Positions 43,742 through 53,686 of a stretch of DNA of 64,000 bases are shown here, piece after piece. Origin of the DNA: Symsagittifera roscoffensis. Its lineage: Eukaryota > Xenacoelomorpha > Acoela > Convolutidae. The notes under the pieces are model-generated. The model worked only from the letters and a program-made list of their open reading frames with translations. It was not told the origin of the DNA and did no database searches. Each line of letters opens with the position of its first letter. The stretch's first letter is position 1. The stretch spans positions 68,497,415 through 68,561,414 of the forward strand of contig NC_087062.1 in the NCBI RefSeq assembly GCF_963678635.1. The letters run 5' to 3'. A program made the position numbers and the translations under genes.

Positions 43742-44707
43742 CTATTGTCTACAATCCCTCTCGTTTTCTTTGTGTTGTCGTCTGGACGGCATAATCTTCA
43801 CCTTCTCACTGACTGTCAGTGATGCCACTGCTGCTGCCCACTTGGGGTCATCTCTGGTCATTTCTCTCTCTAATAATCCGCCCAGCATCCGCATCACTTG
43901 CGGTGTGACCTGCACCGTTTTATCCAATAATGAGAGGCTGTTAATGTTCATGCGAGAGAGTTCCTGCTGGACCAGGTTCGAGCGCAGCAACAGGTCCAAG
44001 GGCACCGGGTCCTTCTGGGATAGAATTTTTATCTCGTCTGCTTTCTCTACAGGTGATTCGGGATATCCCGGGATTGGATGTCCAGACTTATCCAACCATC
44101 TCGTCAGTAAAAGCGCTTCGTAAGTTTCTTTATCCAGAGACGAGAATCCTTCCTTGATTTCTGGCTGATTGGCTTGCTTCTGTTCCAATCTTTCATAAAT
44201 TTTTGTTTTCTTGCTGAGGCTATCAGCATTCTAGTGTTTGTCCCGCATCCTGTGCTCGATTATCATGTGATAGCCATCTAATCTCACTATCCATCTTCCA
44301 ATGTAACTCTGATCCATCGAGTATGTCTTCAACCAGGATAACGCCCTGTTGTCCACGCGTAACTTAAAGGGAGCGCTCCCCAAGTATGCGCGGTACTTTT
44401 AAGCAAATGTGACTAATGCAAACATTTCTGCTTTTGGTGCACCATATTTCATCTCAGTGTCACTTAACACCTTACTGCCATATGCAATGGGACAGAGAAC
44501 GGTTCTTCCATTCCACTCCTGCTCCTGATGCAGTATTCCCGAGATGGCTCTTACTGATGCGCCTGTGTCAAGAACATACATGCCCTTTTCAGTAGGCATG
44601 CCTAGCACTGGCGCTTCGCACAGTTCCCGCTTTATGTTCTCAAAGGCCGTTTGAGCTTCATCGTTTGATTCGAACTTCTTTCCATTGTTGCGCATCAGCT
44701 TCTGCAT
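43742..44707 (-). pseudogene. Ty3/gypsy RNase H and connection, broken
   Basis: 44707-44399 carries AFENIKRELCEAPVLGMPT, then YVLDTGASVRAISGILHQEQ, the Ty3/gypsy RNase H start, with the expected catalytic Asp of DTDAS changed to Gly. After a stop the sequence continues with FKLRVDNRALSWLKTYS and GRWIVRLDGYHMIIEHR. Another stop falls at the DKH-NADSLSKK position, and an open frame to 43742 follows. The mutations make the RNase H inactive. Confidence 0.82.
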
Positions 44708-44741
44708 CGGATACTCCTTGTCTGCATATCCTTTTATGAAC

Positions 44742-45866
44742 TCACGGTAACAATTGGCAAAACCTCATGAGCTGTGTGTCCGTTCTGGGAACCTTCCATG
44801 TCAACACAGCTTCTACTGGTTCCGGGTCCGGCCTCACACCATGCCTGTCCACCATTCCACCATTCTTCCTAGATACTTGATCGAATCCCTCGGGATCTCG
44901 CATTTCGATGGTTTGCATTTTAAGCCTGCTCTCTTCATGCAATCAAAGACCTCATCGAGCCGATCAATGTGGTCTTCCAGGGTTGATGTTGCTATGACCA
45001 CGTCATCCACGTAACACATCACAAGATTCCCGTACTTCTTTGTCATTCTGGTCAAAGCCTGAGCCAACAGTCTTTGAAAAGTGGCCGTTGCGTTGGACAA
45101 GCCGAAGGGCATCCTCTTCCACTGGTAAAATCCCAACTCGCATGCGAATCCGATCTTTTCTCTATCCTTCCTACGCAAAGGGACCTGCCAGAAGGCAGAA
45201 CCAAAGTCCAATGAGGTGAAGAACTTGGCATGCCAAGTTTAGAGAGGCTCTCGTCTATCCGCGGTATCGGGTACGCATCTTTTATCGTTACCGCGTTCAA
45301 GTAGCGAAAGTCGCAACAAAACCCAAGCTTTCCCCCTTTCTTTGCCATCCCTTTCTTCGCCATCACTACCCCGCAAGCCCATGGCGATTTTGAGGGTTCA
45401 ATCATGTCGTACTCGAGCATTATTTCTAATTCCGCTCGGCACTCTCCCGATTTATGTGGCGTCATTCGTCTTGCGCCTTCCCTACGGGGAACGGCGCCTT
45501 CCTCAAGTTCGATTTCGTGTTTGACGAAAATACAGCAACCTTATATTTTGAAAATGCAACCGCGTTCGGATTTAAAACCGCCCGCAATAATTCAAAATCT
45601 CCCTCGCCTATCATCCCTTTTAAGTGTTCTATTTCTGGCAAAACCGGTTTGTCAGATTCTAGCTCATATGACGAGGGGCGTTCCAAAAAATTTGAGCAGC
45701 TCAACAAACCGTCGTCCGTTTCGGATTTCATGGAAAACAGTTTATGAATAGATTTTAATTCATTAATCCTTTTTAAAATTTTATCTTTTTTGGCATGATA
45801 AGGACAGTCTTTCACACTATATCTCTTCAAATTTTGTGTCTCTTCAAAGTCGGTCCGCATCAGCAA
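44742..45866 (-). pseudogene. Ty3/gypsy reverse transcriptase, frameshifted
   Basis: Three frames are needed. 45866-45462 is the lead-in (FELLRAVLNPNAVAFSKYK). 45465-45052 has YDMIEPSKSPWACGVVMAKK, then GFCCDFRYLNAVTIKDAYP. 45211-44742 has MDFGSAFWQVPL, RMPFGLSNATATFQRLL, the active site CYVDDVVIAT and CKPSKCEI. The finger and palm motifs are all present and the YVDD is intact. The frameshifts near 45235 and 45465 inactivate it. Confidence 0.88.
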
Positions 45867-46026
45867 AGCGTAATCAAGTTTCTTTCCACGCTGGGTTTAA
45901 ACAGTGGTGTCCAGTGTGTTCAATAACACACTGACACAGAGTTTGTTTCGAGTTACCGAGAAGCTCCGGCCTAAAATCACTGAACTTTGACTATTTGGAT
46001 TCGGTACCAAACAAATCTGTTTAATA

Positions 46027-47118
46027 TCACTTAACAAATAACAAATTTAAAATTCTCATTCTAAAAATTGCTACTAATGCTTGTCCCGGCTGTAGTTTTA
46101 CCTTTCTATCTAAAAAGATTGGTATCTTACTTTCATCTGTTATTATTCTATTAATTGGTTTCATAACATACTTCCTAATCTTTATTAGACCGTTGTTCAC
46201 GTCAATCATCACGTCGAAAATCCTGACAAAATCTCTGCCCAAGATGAATTGGTCGGATTCATCCAGACTCTCTACTACTAGGAATCTCATCCAAAGATCC
46301 CGTCCTCCCATGTGGAGGAGCGTTATTGGTGTTCTTCCGGCTACGTAAATCACTCCTCGATTGTCCGCGGCTAGTCGGAGAATCGTCGGAACTAGATCTT
46401 CCCCCGTGAAGCCCATTCTTTCCCAAGTCTTTGTCGGCATCACACTCACTACCGCTCCTGTCTCCAGAAGCCCCGTGAATCCGATTTTCTTTCCGGTGGT
46501 GTCGAGCAGGTGTGCAGTCACATCTGCTTCGTATCCAATGTGAACCGCGTCTTGCTCCATCATGGCGTCATGGCCTATCCTACGGACTTTGAGTTCTTCT
46601 TCACCCAAATAGATCTGTCCTATTTGGTCACTGTCTGTTGTCACATATGTCCTAGTGTAGATGCTAATTCCATCCACGTTCAGCATTACTTGATACGGTC
46701 CATAGACTTCCACGTAGCGCCTGTGAAGCTTCTTGATTCGAGGGCCACCCGTTGTTAGTAGCGTTCGCACAGCTCCTGACTCAGTGCGTGGCTCCACCTC
46801 CCGCAGATAATCTGCATATGTGTCCAAATGCATCAAAGTGAACTCTGATGGTTCACTCAGATTTCTGATTACCTGGTGTCCCGCTACCGGGATTATCGAT
46901 TGTATTTTGCTTCCTTGTGGTACCATACCGAACCTCTGCCCGGAGATCACAATTCTGTTCATGCTCAAACTACTTGGTGCTTTCGTTTCTTCGACCTCTG
47001 ATGCCTCGAAGGTGTTCAATTTTTCCTTTAATTTCTCATTTTCCAATTCGAGCTTCACCTTTTGTTGGATCTCCTTCGTTACCAATTCCTGCTGCCCTAT
47101 AATCAATCTTGAAGTCAT
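46027..47118 (-). pseudogene. retropepsin-like protease region
   Basis: An open frame of 363 codons. The N-terminal third contains a coiled coil (VKLELENEKLKEKLNTFEA). The protease domain lies at about residues 200-300, with FTGLLETGAVVSVMPTKTW as the flap-preceding active site and LDESDQFILGRDFVRIFDV as the second conserved block. The family motif is LLDTGA; here the catalytic Asp is Glu, which should abolish activity unless compensated. The frame overlaps the end of the zinc-knuckle frame (to 47036), consistent with a frameshift site or mutation. Confidence 0.78.
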
Positions 47119-47452
47119 CCGCCGCAGTCACCGGTTCCGGTTCACATGTCTCTTCCGTTACCGCCTGCATTTTCTTAGTTGCCTCCTCTTGCGGTTTTTC
47201 TTCTCTGCGCGCGTCCGCTTCACTCAATAGGCGAGCCTTGCTGGCTTTCACACCCGATAAAGCTTCCTCATGCCTTGGATGCTTGATGGCTGCTACAGCA
47301 TCCCAGAATTGCGGACAATCCGATTTAAAATGACCTTCCAAGTTGCAAAAGAAACACCTCAGGCCGAAATTTGCAACTACACCTCTCATGAAATTTTCAT
47401 GGTCGACTTCTGACGCATCTTCGTCCTCGAGGCTAAAAACTATTGCTTTCAT
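47036..47452 (-). pseudogene. nucleocapsid zinc knuckle fragment
   Basis: 138 codons. The CCHC knuckle CFFCNLEGHFKSDC (Cys-x2-Cys-x4-His-x4-Cys) is near residues 33-46, typical of the nucleocapsid part of Gag in Ty3/gypsy elements. It is preceded by an acidic stretch and followed by a Lys/Glu-rich tail. Just upstream (47460-47720) the sequence is in other frames with stops. It would bind genomic RNA in an active element. Confidence 0.8.
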
Positions 47453-47699
47453 GCCCTATTTGTAAGTTAGGCATGCTGACACATGATGGTCCGTCGAAAT
47501 GCAATTTGCACAAAAGCGAATCTTGTCCAGATCGTCCCTCGGTTTATATCAGTTGTTCCCTTGGTTTGCAATAATTGTTCTTGTAATATCCAGATCTCGA
47601 TGGAGACTTCAGCAAAAAAAATTATTTTGACTTGAGTCTCATCTCCTCTGGTGTTGGCGCATTGGTTGATAGTGGTGTGTAATGTGTTGCTTACATTGT

Positions 47700-48432
47700 T
47701 CGAAGTTCATTATTCTTCACACCATCGATGAATTTTGAGCTGCCAGGTTCATCCTTCTGTTTGACTCATCTGGTTGGCTACGCCTTCTCAGCATCTCTAA
47801 ATTGTCTAGAAACTTGTCTATCGTCTCATCTTCTCGTTGTCACCGTTTCTCGAAGCGCATCATTGCTTGGTGTCCCTGCACCCCTGAGTCAAAACGAGTT
47901 AACAAGATTTCAAAGATTTTCTTAGCAGTGTCCCGTTGGTACTGCTTTTTGGCCATCATGCAGTTTAGGGCCCTTCCAAGATACTGGTAAGCGCACTGCT
48001 TTCTTGCCTTTCTGACAAGTCCTCGTCCTCAAAATGCAGTTTCATCACTTCTATCCAGGTATCAATACAGCCATCAGATTCGTCTTTGTAGCATCCTGGT
48101 TTCTTAAAAACACTTCTGGACTTTTCGCTACGTTCACTAGTTCTAGATTACCTCGTAAGGAATGTCTCCAAAGATCTGTTCAGAGGTTCAAAGGCTGTGG
48201 CTATTGATGTAGCCTCTCTTGAATGCCCTGCCTGAGTATCATTACCCCCGGATATCGTCTCTCCCAGTCGCATGTGTGCCTTACATCGGTCGTTCGTTTG
48301 AGGTCTGTCTGTTACCAGTTGTACTTCCTCTGATGTTTGAGACCCATGTTCTATTATCCCCTGTGGCATAGCCTGCTGAACTGCCCTCACCTCTAGTGGA
48401 TCCATATGTCCTTCTCCTATTTTGTTGGTCAT
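47700..48432 (-). pseudogene. capsid part of gag, broken
   Basis: 48432-48148 is an open frame with GETISGGNDTQAGHSREATS, then LNRSLETFLTR. In a continuing but interrupted reading to about 47700 it shows DGCIDTWIEVMKLHFEDEDL followed by SALTSILEGP, the typical Ty3/gypsy capsid W..V...HF block. At least three frame changes or stops lie between 48150 and 47700. The capsid is not expressible as one protein. Confidence 0.7.
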
Positions 48433-49792
48433 TGAAGTTCACCCTTGGCTCCCTGCTGGGACCTCCCGAGTTCGGCTCCCCATCTTTTGGTCCACTCTTG
48501 CTGCCTAGTAGCCCGTCCATCCTATCCATGATAGCCTGAGTTCGCCTCTCCATCATCGCATCTATCTTTGTGTCAAGAGTCCCAAGAGTCTGCTCTTGTT
48601 GAATTCTCAACTTCTCCATGTCGTCTCTCAATTGTGACTCTCTCTGTTCCGCTTCCCTTGTCATTCGCGACAAGTTCTTCGCCAAGTGTTCATCCGTTCT
48701 TTCCTTCAAGCGTTTTTTGCTTCTACCAACTTCTTGTTTATTTTGATTTAATTCTTCCCGCAGACTTTCTCTCTCGACGTGGACTGCTCTTTCTAGTTCA
48801 CTCATTTTTATGGACATCTGTTCATTCTGTTCTCCTATGCTGCCCACTATGTTGGTCAAGGCTTCTTCAATTGATACTCCGTTGTCCACTAGTGACGTTA
48901 CAAATGGGGGTGTCACCCTGTCGATCCCAGGTAGTTTGGTGCTGGTCAAGATTCGGGCTTTGATTCTCTGACTCGACGTCTTTTCATTATCCATCTCTGG
49001 ATCCGCCTGTGCGTTGCTTAGCCCTGTGTTTCTACTCTCCCCAGTTCGCATTTCCAAATTCGTCATACTCACAAAGTCTCCTGACTGGCCTGATGTGTTT
49101 GTGGTTTTTCTTATTTTCCTCACTACACCAAATTGGTCCATGGTGCCAGTCCTTTTGCCAACGTATGCTTCATTCTCCTGAGTCGAACTATTGAGGCTGA
49201 TTCGAGATCCAAAGTCAACTTGCTCGTCATCGTCCTCTTCTTCCTCCTGTGATTCTCCTTCATTGTCGCATATACCCGCTCCCATGGTAAATGGAAAGAT
49301 GTTTCGGAAAGTGTTCTTTACTCTCTCTGAAAACGATGAGGACGTTGCCTGTTTTTCCGTCACGCCTGCCATCATGGTGTTGTCTGTGGGAGATCTTCTA
49401 GTTGCCACAATTTCAGTAGAGATGTCGGACAGTTCCGACATCTCCTCTCAGTCCAGTGTCCCGGTGGAACTGGCAAAGTCTTGCCCTTGTTCTGCCGGAG
49501 TAGATTCACTCACCAGCCTTCTGTTTCCTCTCCCCTTCGGTCCATGTATTTCCTGGTCCTCATCCATGGCCTGGTCCGGATGGATCTCCACTTCTAGCAT
49601 TGATTTTCGCTCTTCTGAAGACTTTTGACTCCTGGGCTCAACCATTCTGCCTGAAACCGTCTCTCCATTGTCGGTCCGGGTTCATATGATCCTTTCCACA
49701 AACGGGTCGGTCATTGCTTTTCTCTGATACTCAGGTATGAATTTCTTTGAGCTAACACTCAGTTTAGGTATCCTTGACTTGTCTAGACTCAT
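48281..49792 (-). pseudogene. gag N-terminal part, with two TGA stops
   Basis: The frame begins at ATG 49792-49790 (MSLDKSRIPKLSVSSKKFIP). It is interrupted by TGA at 49684-49682 and by TGA at about 49450-49448, then stays open to 48281 (386 codons from the ATG at 49441). Both stops lie in one reading frame. The residues are low complexity and acidic at first (EEEEDDDEQ), then coiled coil (REELNQNKQEVGRSKKRLKE), then Arg/Gly/Thr-rich. TGA may come from CGA by C-to-T change. Gag of related elements starts with a similar charged head. Confidence 0.6.
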
Positions 49793-50498
49793 TTTTAATT
49801 CATGACTTCTTACTGCCTATACACTCAATTCGATTGCTAGTATCCTTTTAGTCTAACTACTTACAACAATAAAACAACACAATAATTTTCAAACGTTTCT
49901 ATTAACTAGTGACCACAAATCCTCGTATGTTATCGCAGTACAGCGTGTATACAACTCATTCACAATGATCAGCATGATGATATCAGTCTATTTAAAAGAT
50001 AGTGATCTCACTAACCAATCAAGCACAAATATTATTGATTTAAAACCAAAATTGACAAAAGTAAGAATATTTTCTATGAAAAACGTATGTGTTTTGTACT
50101 TTTAAAGAAAGAGCTTTCCCTGTTTAGTGCTGCACCAAACAGACAAAACTTGGAGGCAGTAATTTTCTCAAATGGGCGTCTATTGCACCCACCGAGTCCT
50201 GTGTTACCTATCTGCCTTCGGACTGCCCGAGCTTGACCTACTAAAATCCTCAGGGCAATCACTTTTCTCGAAACGTTTTGGATTTCAATCCAGACCAATG
50301 ACTTATACACTCTTGTTCAATTTAGACTTAGTGTCGCGAATATCCGAGTTTAGATCTGTTTTGTTTTGGTTTGGTTTTTTTTTATAAAAGGCAAGTTACC
50401 AGTGCAGTCACTGGTTCCCAGGCTATCTCTTAATAACCTAATACCTTCAACAACTTTTGTTTTCTGTTGTCTTCTTAAGTCTTGACTAAACAATAACC

Positions 50499-50815
50499 CT
50501 CCGGATTGACAAAATATGACCCCTCCGGATTAGTAAAAACAGGACCCTCCGGATTGGCAAAAACAAGACATTTCCGGATTGGCAAAATTGTGACCCCTCC
50601 GGATTGGCAAAGACAAGACTCCTCCGGATTGGCGAAAAAAGACCCTTCGGGATTGGCAAAATTGGGACCCCTCCGGATTGGCAAAAACAAAACCCTTCCG
50701 GATTGGCAAAATTGGGACCTCTCCGGATCGGCAAAAATAAGACCCCTTCGGATTGGGATAAATAAGACCCCTCCGGTTTGGGACCCCTCCGGATTTGTAA
50801 AATTAGCTTCTCGGA
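50499..50815. repeat. minisatellite, about 25-bp unit, 13 copies
   Basis: The consensus unit on the plus strand is ACCCCTCCGGATTGGCAAAA, followed by ACAAG or TTGGG. Copies are 23-26 bp and alternate between the two endings. One further copy is at about 50920-50935. The core CCCCTCCGGATT is also found in the LTR. Because the unit length is not a multiple of three, the open frames through it simply cycle through the three translations of the unit. Confidence 0.9.
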
Positions 50816-52553
50816 GACCTTCTAAATTTCCACCCGATACCCTTCCGGATACGTTCTCTGATGCTTTTATGCTGTTTGAGTTAACTAGGAAGGGTGTTTG
50901 GTCTTTCCCAAGACCCTTCCGGATTGAAGTTAAGCCTCTTATTTGACAATTCACCCTAACGGTGAAGGGTCTTATCGGTAGCCTAGTTTCGACTTGACTA
51001 AGGTTTTCTGGTGCCCATAGCCTTCCCTTTTTGTCTAAAACAACTAAAAATGCCTTATTCAACCGTTACTACCCTTTGGTAGTGGCGTAAAGGCTTTCCA
51101 AAAAAAATTTATAAAACGTGTAGGGTCTACCTTCCCGAATTGGTGAATATGCTAAAAACAATCCTAAAAACTTTTCACGCTTTTTTTTGAATAATTGATG
51201 TTTTTATTAGTAAGCTCAACTACTTTCTGATCTAATGGTACCATGATCCACTTGACTTGTCCAGTAGTTACAAAATTATCAACCAAAACGTCTTTTTTTC
51301 CAAAGTCAAAAAATTTCTCTTTTATAGGTTCCGCCTAACTTTTTTTCGCAATTCTGTTCTTTTCGACCTAAAAAATGTTAATCCGATCTCAGAAGGCCTA
51401 TACTCTCCTAGTTCAAAATAAGAAACCCGATCTAAAACGCTCTAGGTGAACAAATTTGCCAAAAACTATGCTATTTCGACCCCTCCGGATTGATGAATCC
51501 ACTAAATCAAACACGTTAAGTTCGATTTCTCTGTAACCCGGAATGTTATCGGCAAACGGGTTTCTAAACCTGTCGATTCACTAGTGAACGTTGTCTTAAC
51601 AGCAATTTTTATTGTCCTAACTCAAAAATTTCAAAACAATTTCTTATTTTATAGCGTTTCGTTTATTCAAACATCACGAAAGTTCGGTTTTTGGTACCCA
51701 AATTGTTCCAACCACTTCTGAACTACACTCAACCGGTTCTACTTATTATAATAGTACATTTACGATGTAATTCACTAATTTAGCGCTTTTTTCCGTTTAA
51801 CAAAATATCGATTTCTCAAAAATCGCGATTTGTGGGGGGATCAAAATTTCGCTATTTTGACCCTAAAAATCGGTCCTTTTACTGTGTTTTTCACTGAAAA
51901 ACGAGATAGGAGTATTAATATAGGCTGTATCAATAATAACATTAGTAATACTATACCCCTCCGGGTTTGTTCCTTTTCCGAATTAAGGTGCTTAACTCGG
52001 AATTTTGCAGTTCGGTGAAGGGTCACTACAGTGCAGCACTGTCGAGCCCCCCACAGAATAATATCTTACTTTTTGTACCAAAAGGGATACAAAACTTGTT
52101 AACGATACCCAACAATCGATTGTTGTTGTCGTTGCGCCCCTTCTTGTCGCTCCTTGAACTGCTTGCCGGATCAGTCTTCTTCACTAATCCCGAGACCCTT
52201 CCGGATTGAGCGCAAATTAGCAATAAAGTGCTTAAATACTCAAATAACCCTACAGTACAAGCCTCAGAAACGGGCCACAAAATTGATCGCAACGATCCTG
52301 ACTGATGTAAATACTTGTAACAACAATATATCTAAATAAACAACAAACGGGAGGGTCGGATCACATCTCGTCTGGGGGGATGATTTCCACATTTTTTTTT
52401 CTTTTTTTTTTTTTACTTTTTTTTGTTTTTTTTTTCGATTATTTTTTATGTTTTTTGTTTTTCTTGGGTACTATACTTTTTTATGTTTGGTTTTTTGTAT
52501 ATCTTTAAGTGTTTTTGGTCACACACCTCTCAGGGAACGTGGGGATGGCCGAT

Positions 52554-52570
52554 CCCCCCCCCCCCCCCCC
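52554..52570. repeat. 17-base C homopolymer
   Basis: Uninterrupted C run on the plus strand, G17 in the element transcript, in the leader about 210 bases inside the 5' LTR. Runs of this length are prone to slippage, so the exact length may be an assembly estimate. Confidence 0.85.
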
Positions 52571-52750
52571 TCCACCCTTCCTGGAACGTGAATTTTTGGT
52601 GTTAAAGCTATTCACGGGAATCCGGAAGGCTTCCGCGTTCCGAACTACTCTTTGACCCCGGCGGTTAGGGCCTATTAAGGGCGTTTTTATGAGCTTCCGC
52701 TCGGCGCGAACTGCTCGTTAACGGTTCTGCCGTTCATGATTTTAAAAAAG

Positions 52751-52770
52751 AATAACACCCAGGAGCGCCA
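52751..52770 (-). promoter_or_regulatory. candidate tRNA primer-binding site
   Basis: On the element strand TGGCGCTCCTGGG begins 12 bases after the end of the 5' LTR. A TGG start is expected because tRNAs end in CCA. The complementary tRNA would have discriminator G (GCCA end). Position 61 of the implied tRNA is not the usual C, so pairing may cover only the acceptor stem. It supports the minus orientation of the element. Confidence 0.5.
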
Positions 52771-52782
52771 CAAAAACAACTA

Positions 52783-53686
52783 TGTAACGTTCGCCCGGAA
52801 GTACATATCGACGGAAAATAAAGCTAAGCTATAAAACGACTGGCCAGCGTCTAAGCAAAGCTCTACATGCTTTTCACCGTCTCTACCAAAGCCAGATCTT
52901 TTGTTGGGCTTTTCAACATCGGGTCGACAAAAACGTTACTGTTCTCCGACCTCGACCAGAACGCTCAAATTATCTTACTTACATGCAAAATTAGTGAGCT
53001 CATGGCTGGGTCTCAGTATCCCCAGACCACGAGGTCTTTCCTAAAATTAAGGCTACTACTAGTTATTACAAGACTATTGTTTTTGTTCAGTAGAAAAAAA
53101 TCATTATCTCCATCGAAGATGAATCAACCCTTTCCCTCTACTCCTAGCTTCTCATTATTAGAAAATGAATCCAGATGTTAATTAAATTCAATTCAGGGCA
53201 TGACTAGGAAGCTAAAATTCGTATAAATAGGTTTAAATTCAAGCCTCAAGACCCCTCCGGATTCCTGAATCCGGGGAAATAACACCCTTATTTCCTCTCC
53301 GGAAGGCTGAGTTCACGATTCCACCACCCTTCACCGTTGGCGTGAATGGCCTTGTAACGATTGTAGCGACACAATCGTTACAATTCGGAGCCGTCTTTGC
53401 TAACACTCTGTTGCATTTTCTATTTCCCGTCGTAGTTTCTCTCTCAACTATTGTTGTTGTTGTGTTCTCTTCTTGAATTTCTTATAAAATGGCCGTTTCC
53501 AACGTTTCTCGGAAGTGTGACGTCACAAATCGAAAATTTAAAATTTAGAACTTCCAGAATCTTCCGGCCTTCACGATTCGTCTAATCGTCTGAATAACAC
53601 TGCTAATCCTTTAAAACTGCCAATTCTCTGGGTTAGCGGCTAACCATCCGAAACTGTCGTTTTGTCAATTCTGGTCGAATGTCACA
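52783..53686 (-). repeat. 5' LTR of the giant element (copy 4)
   Basis: 904 bp. The left end is TGTAACGTTCG and the right end CGAATGTCACA; these are inverted repeats of each other at 9 of 11 positions and give TG...CA ends. It contains the CCGGATTC-CT-GAATCCGG palindrome (53257-53274) and a perfect 13-bp hairpin (53352-53383). The flanks do not form a target duplication with each other (AACTA, AGAAC), which argues against a simple solo LTR. It ends about 700 bases upstream of Tollip. Confidence 0.78.
53352..53383. promoter_or_regulatory. LTR hairpin with covarying stem
   Basis: 13-bp arms TTGTAACGATTGT and their exact reverse complement surround the loop AGCGAC. In the 3' LTR (29123-29154) the arms are TTGCAACTATTGT, again exactly complementary with the same loop, so two stem pairs have changed together. 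Copy 1 (27087-27118) has one mismatch. This suggests a conserved RNA or DNA structure. Confidence 0.7.

Larger units (their letters stand above)
49793..52782 (-). other. long 5' leader of the giant element
   Basis: About 3 kb between the 5' LTR and the gag ATG, with no gene. It contains the minisatellite at 50499-50815, single further CCCCTCCGGATT cores at about 51480 and 52195, a 17-base C tract at 52554-52570 (G on the element strand), T-rich runs at 52391-52440 and a primer-binding-site candidate at 52751-52770. Small frames are by-products of repeats. Confidence 0.6.
28562..53686 (-). mobile_element. giant Ty3/gypsy-like element with macro/SGNH cargo
   Basis: About 25 kb. Element-strand order is 5' LTR, primer-binding-site candidate, 3-kb leader with minisatellite, gag, CCHC knuckle, protease, RT, RNase H, 22-residue repeat linker, integrase, macro-domain frame (twice), SGNH protein, three unknown ORFs, polypurine candidate and 3' LTR. 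A usual Ty3/gypsy element is 5-8 kb, so this is several times larger. Gag-pol is broken; the four large cargo ORFs are intact. No target-site duplication is visible (AGAAC beyond the 5' LTR, AGCCT beyond copy 1), and the 3' end has been duplicated. That all parts belong to one element is inferred from common orientation, flanking direct LTRs and shared short motifs. The alternative is two adjacent or nested elements. Confidence 0.62.

Noticed and set aside
43734-46758. Plus-strand frames over pol
   Set aside because: Antisense of the RT, RNase H and protease sequence; no independent motifs.
50499-50815. CRISPR-like array
   Set aside because: The units are contiguous with no unique spacers, and the genome is animal. 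It is a minisatellite.
50475-51062. 195-codon minus-strand frame rich in NPEG/SGG/PIRRG, and the antisense 146-codon frame
   Set aside because: Both are by-products of the 25-bp minisatellite: its length shifts the frame each unit, so the three unit translations simply cycle. There is no real protein signal.
52783-53686. Copy 4 as an unrelated solo LTR
   Set aside because: A solo LTR should have a target duplication, but AACTA and AGAAC do not match. A primer-binding-site candidate and leader follow on the inner side. The possibility is not fully excluded.
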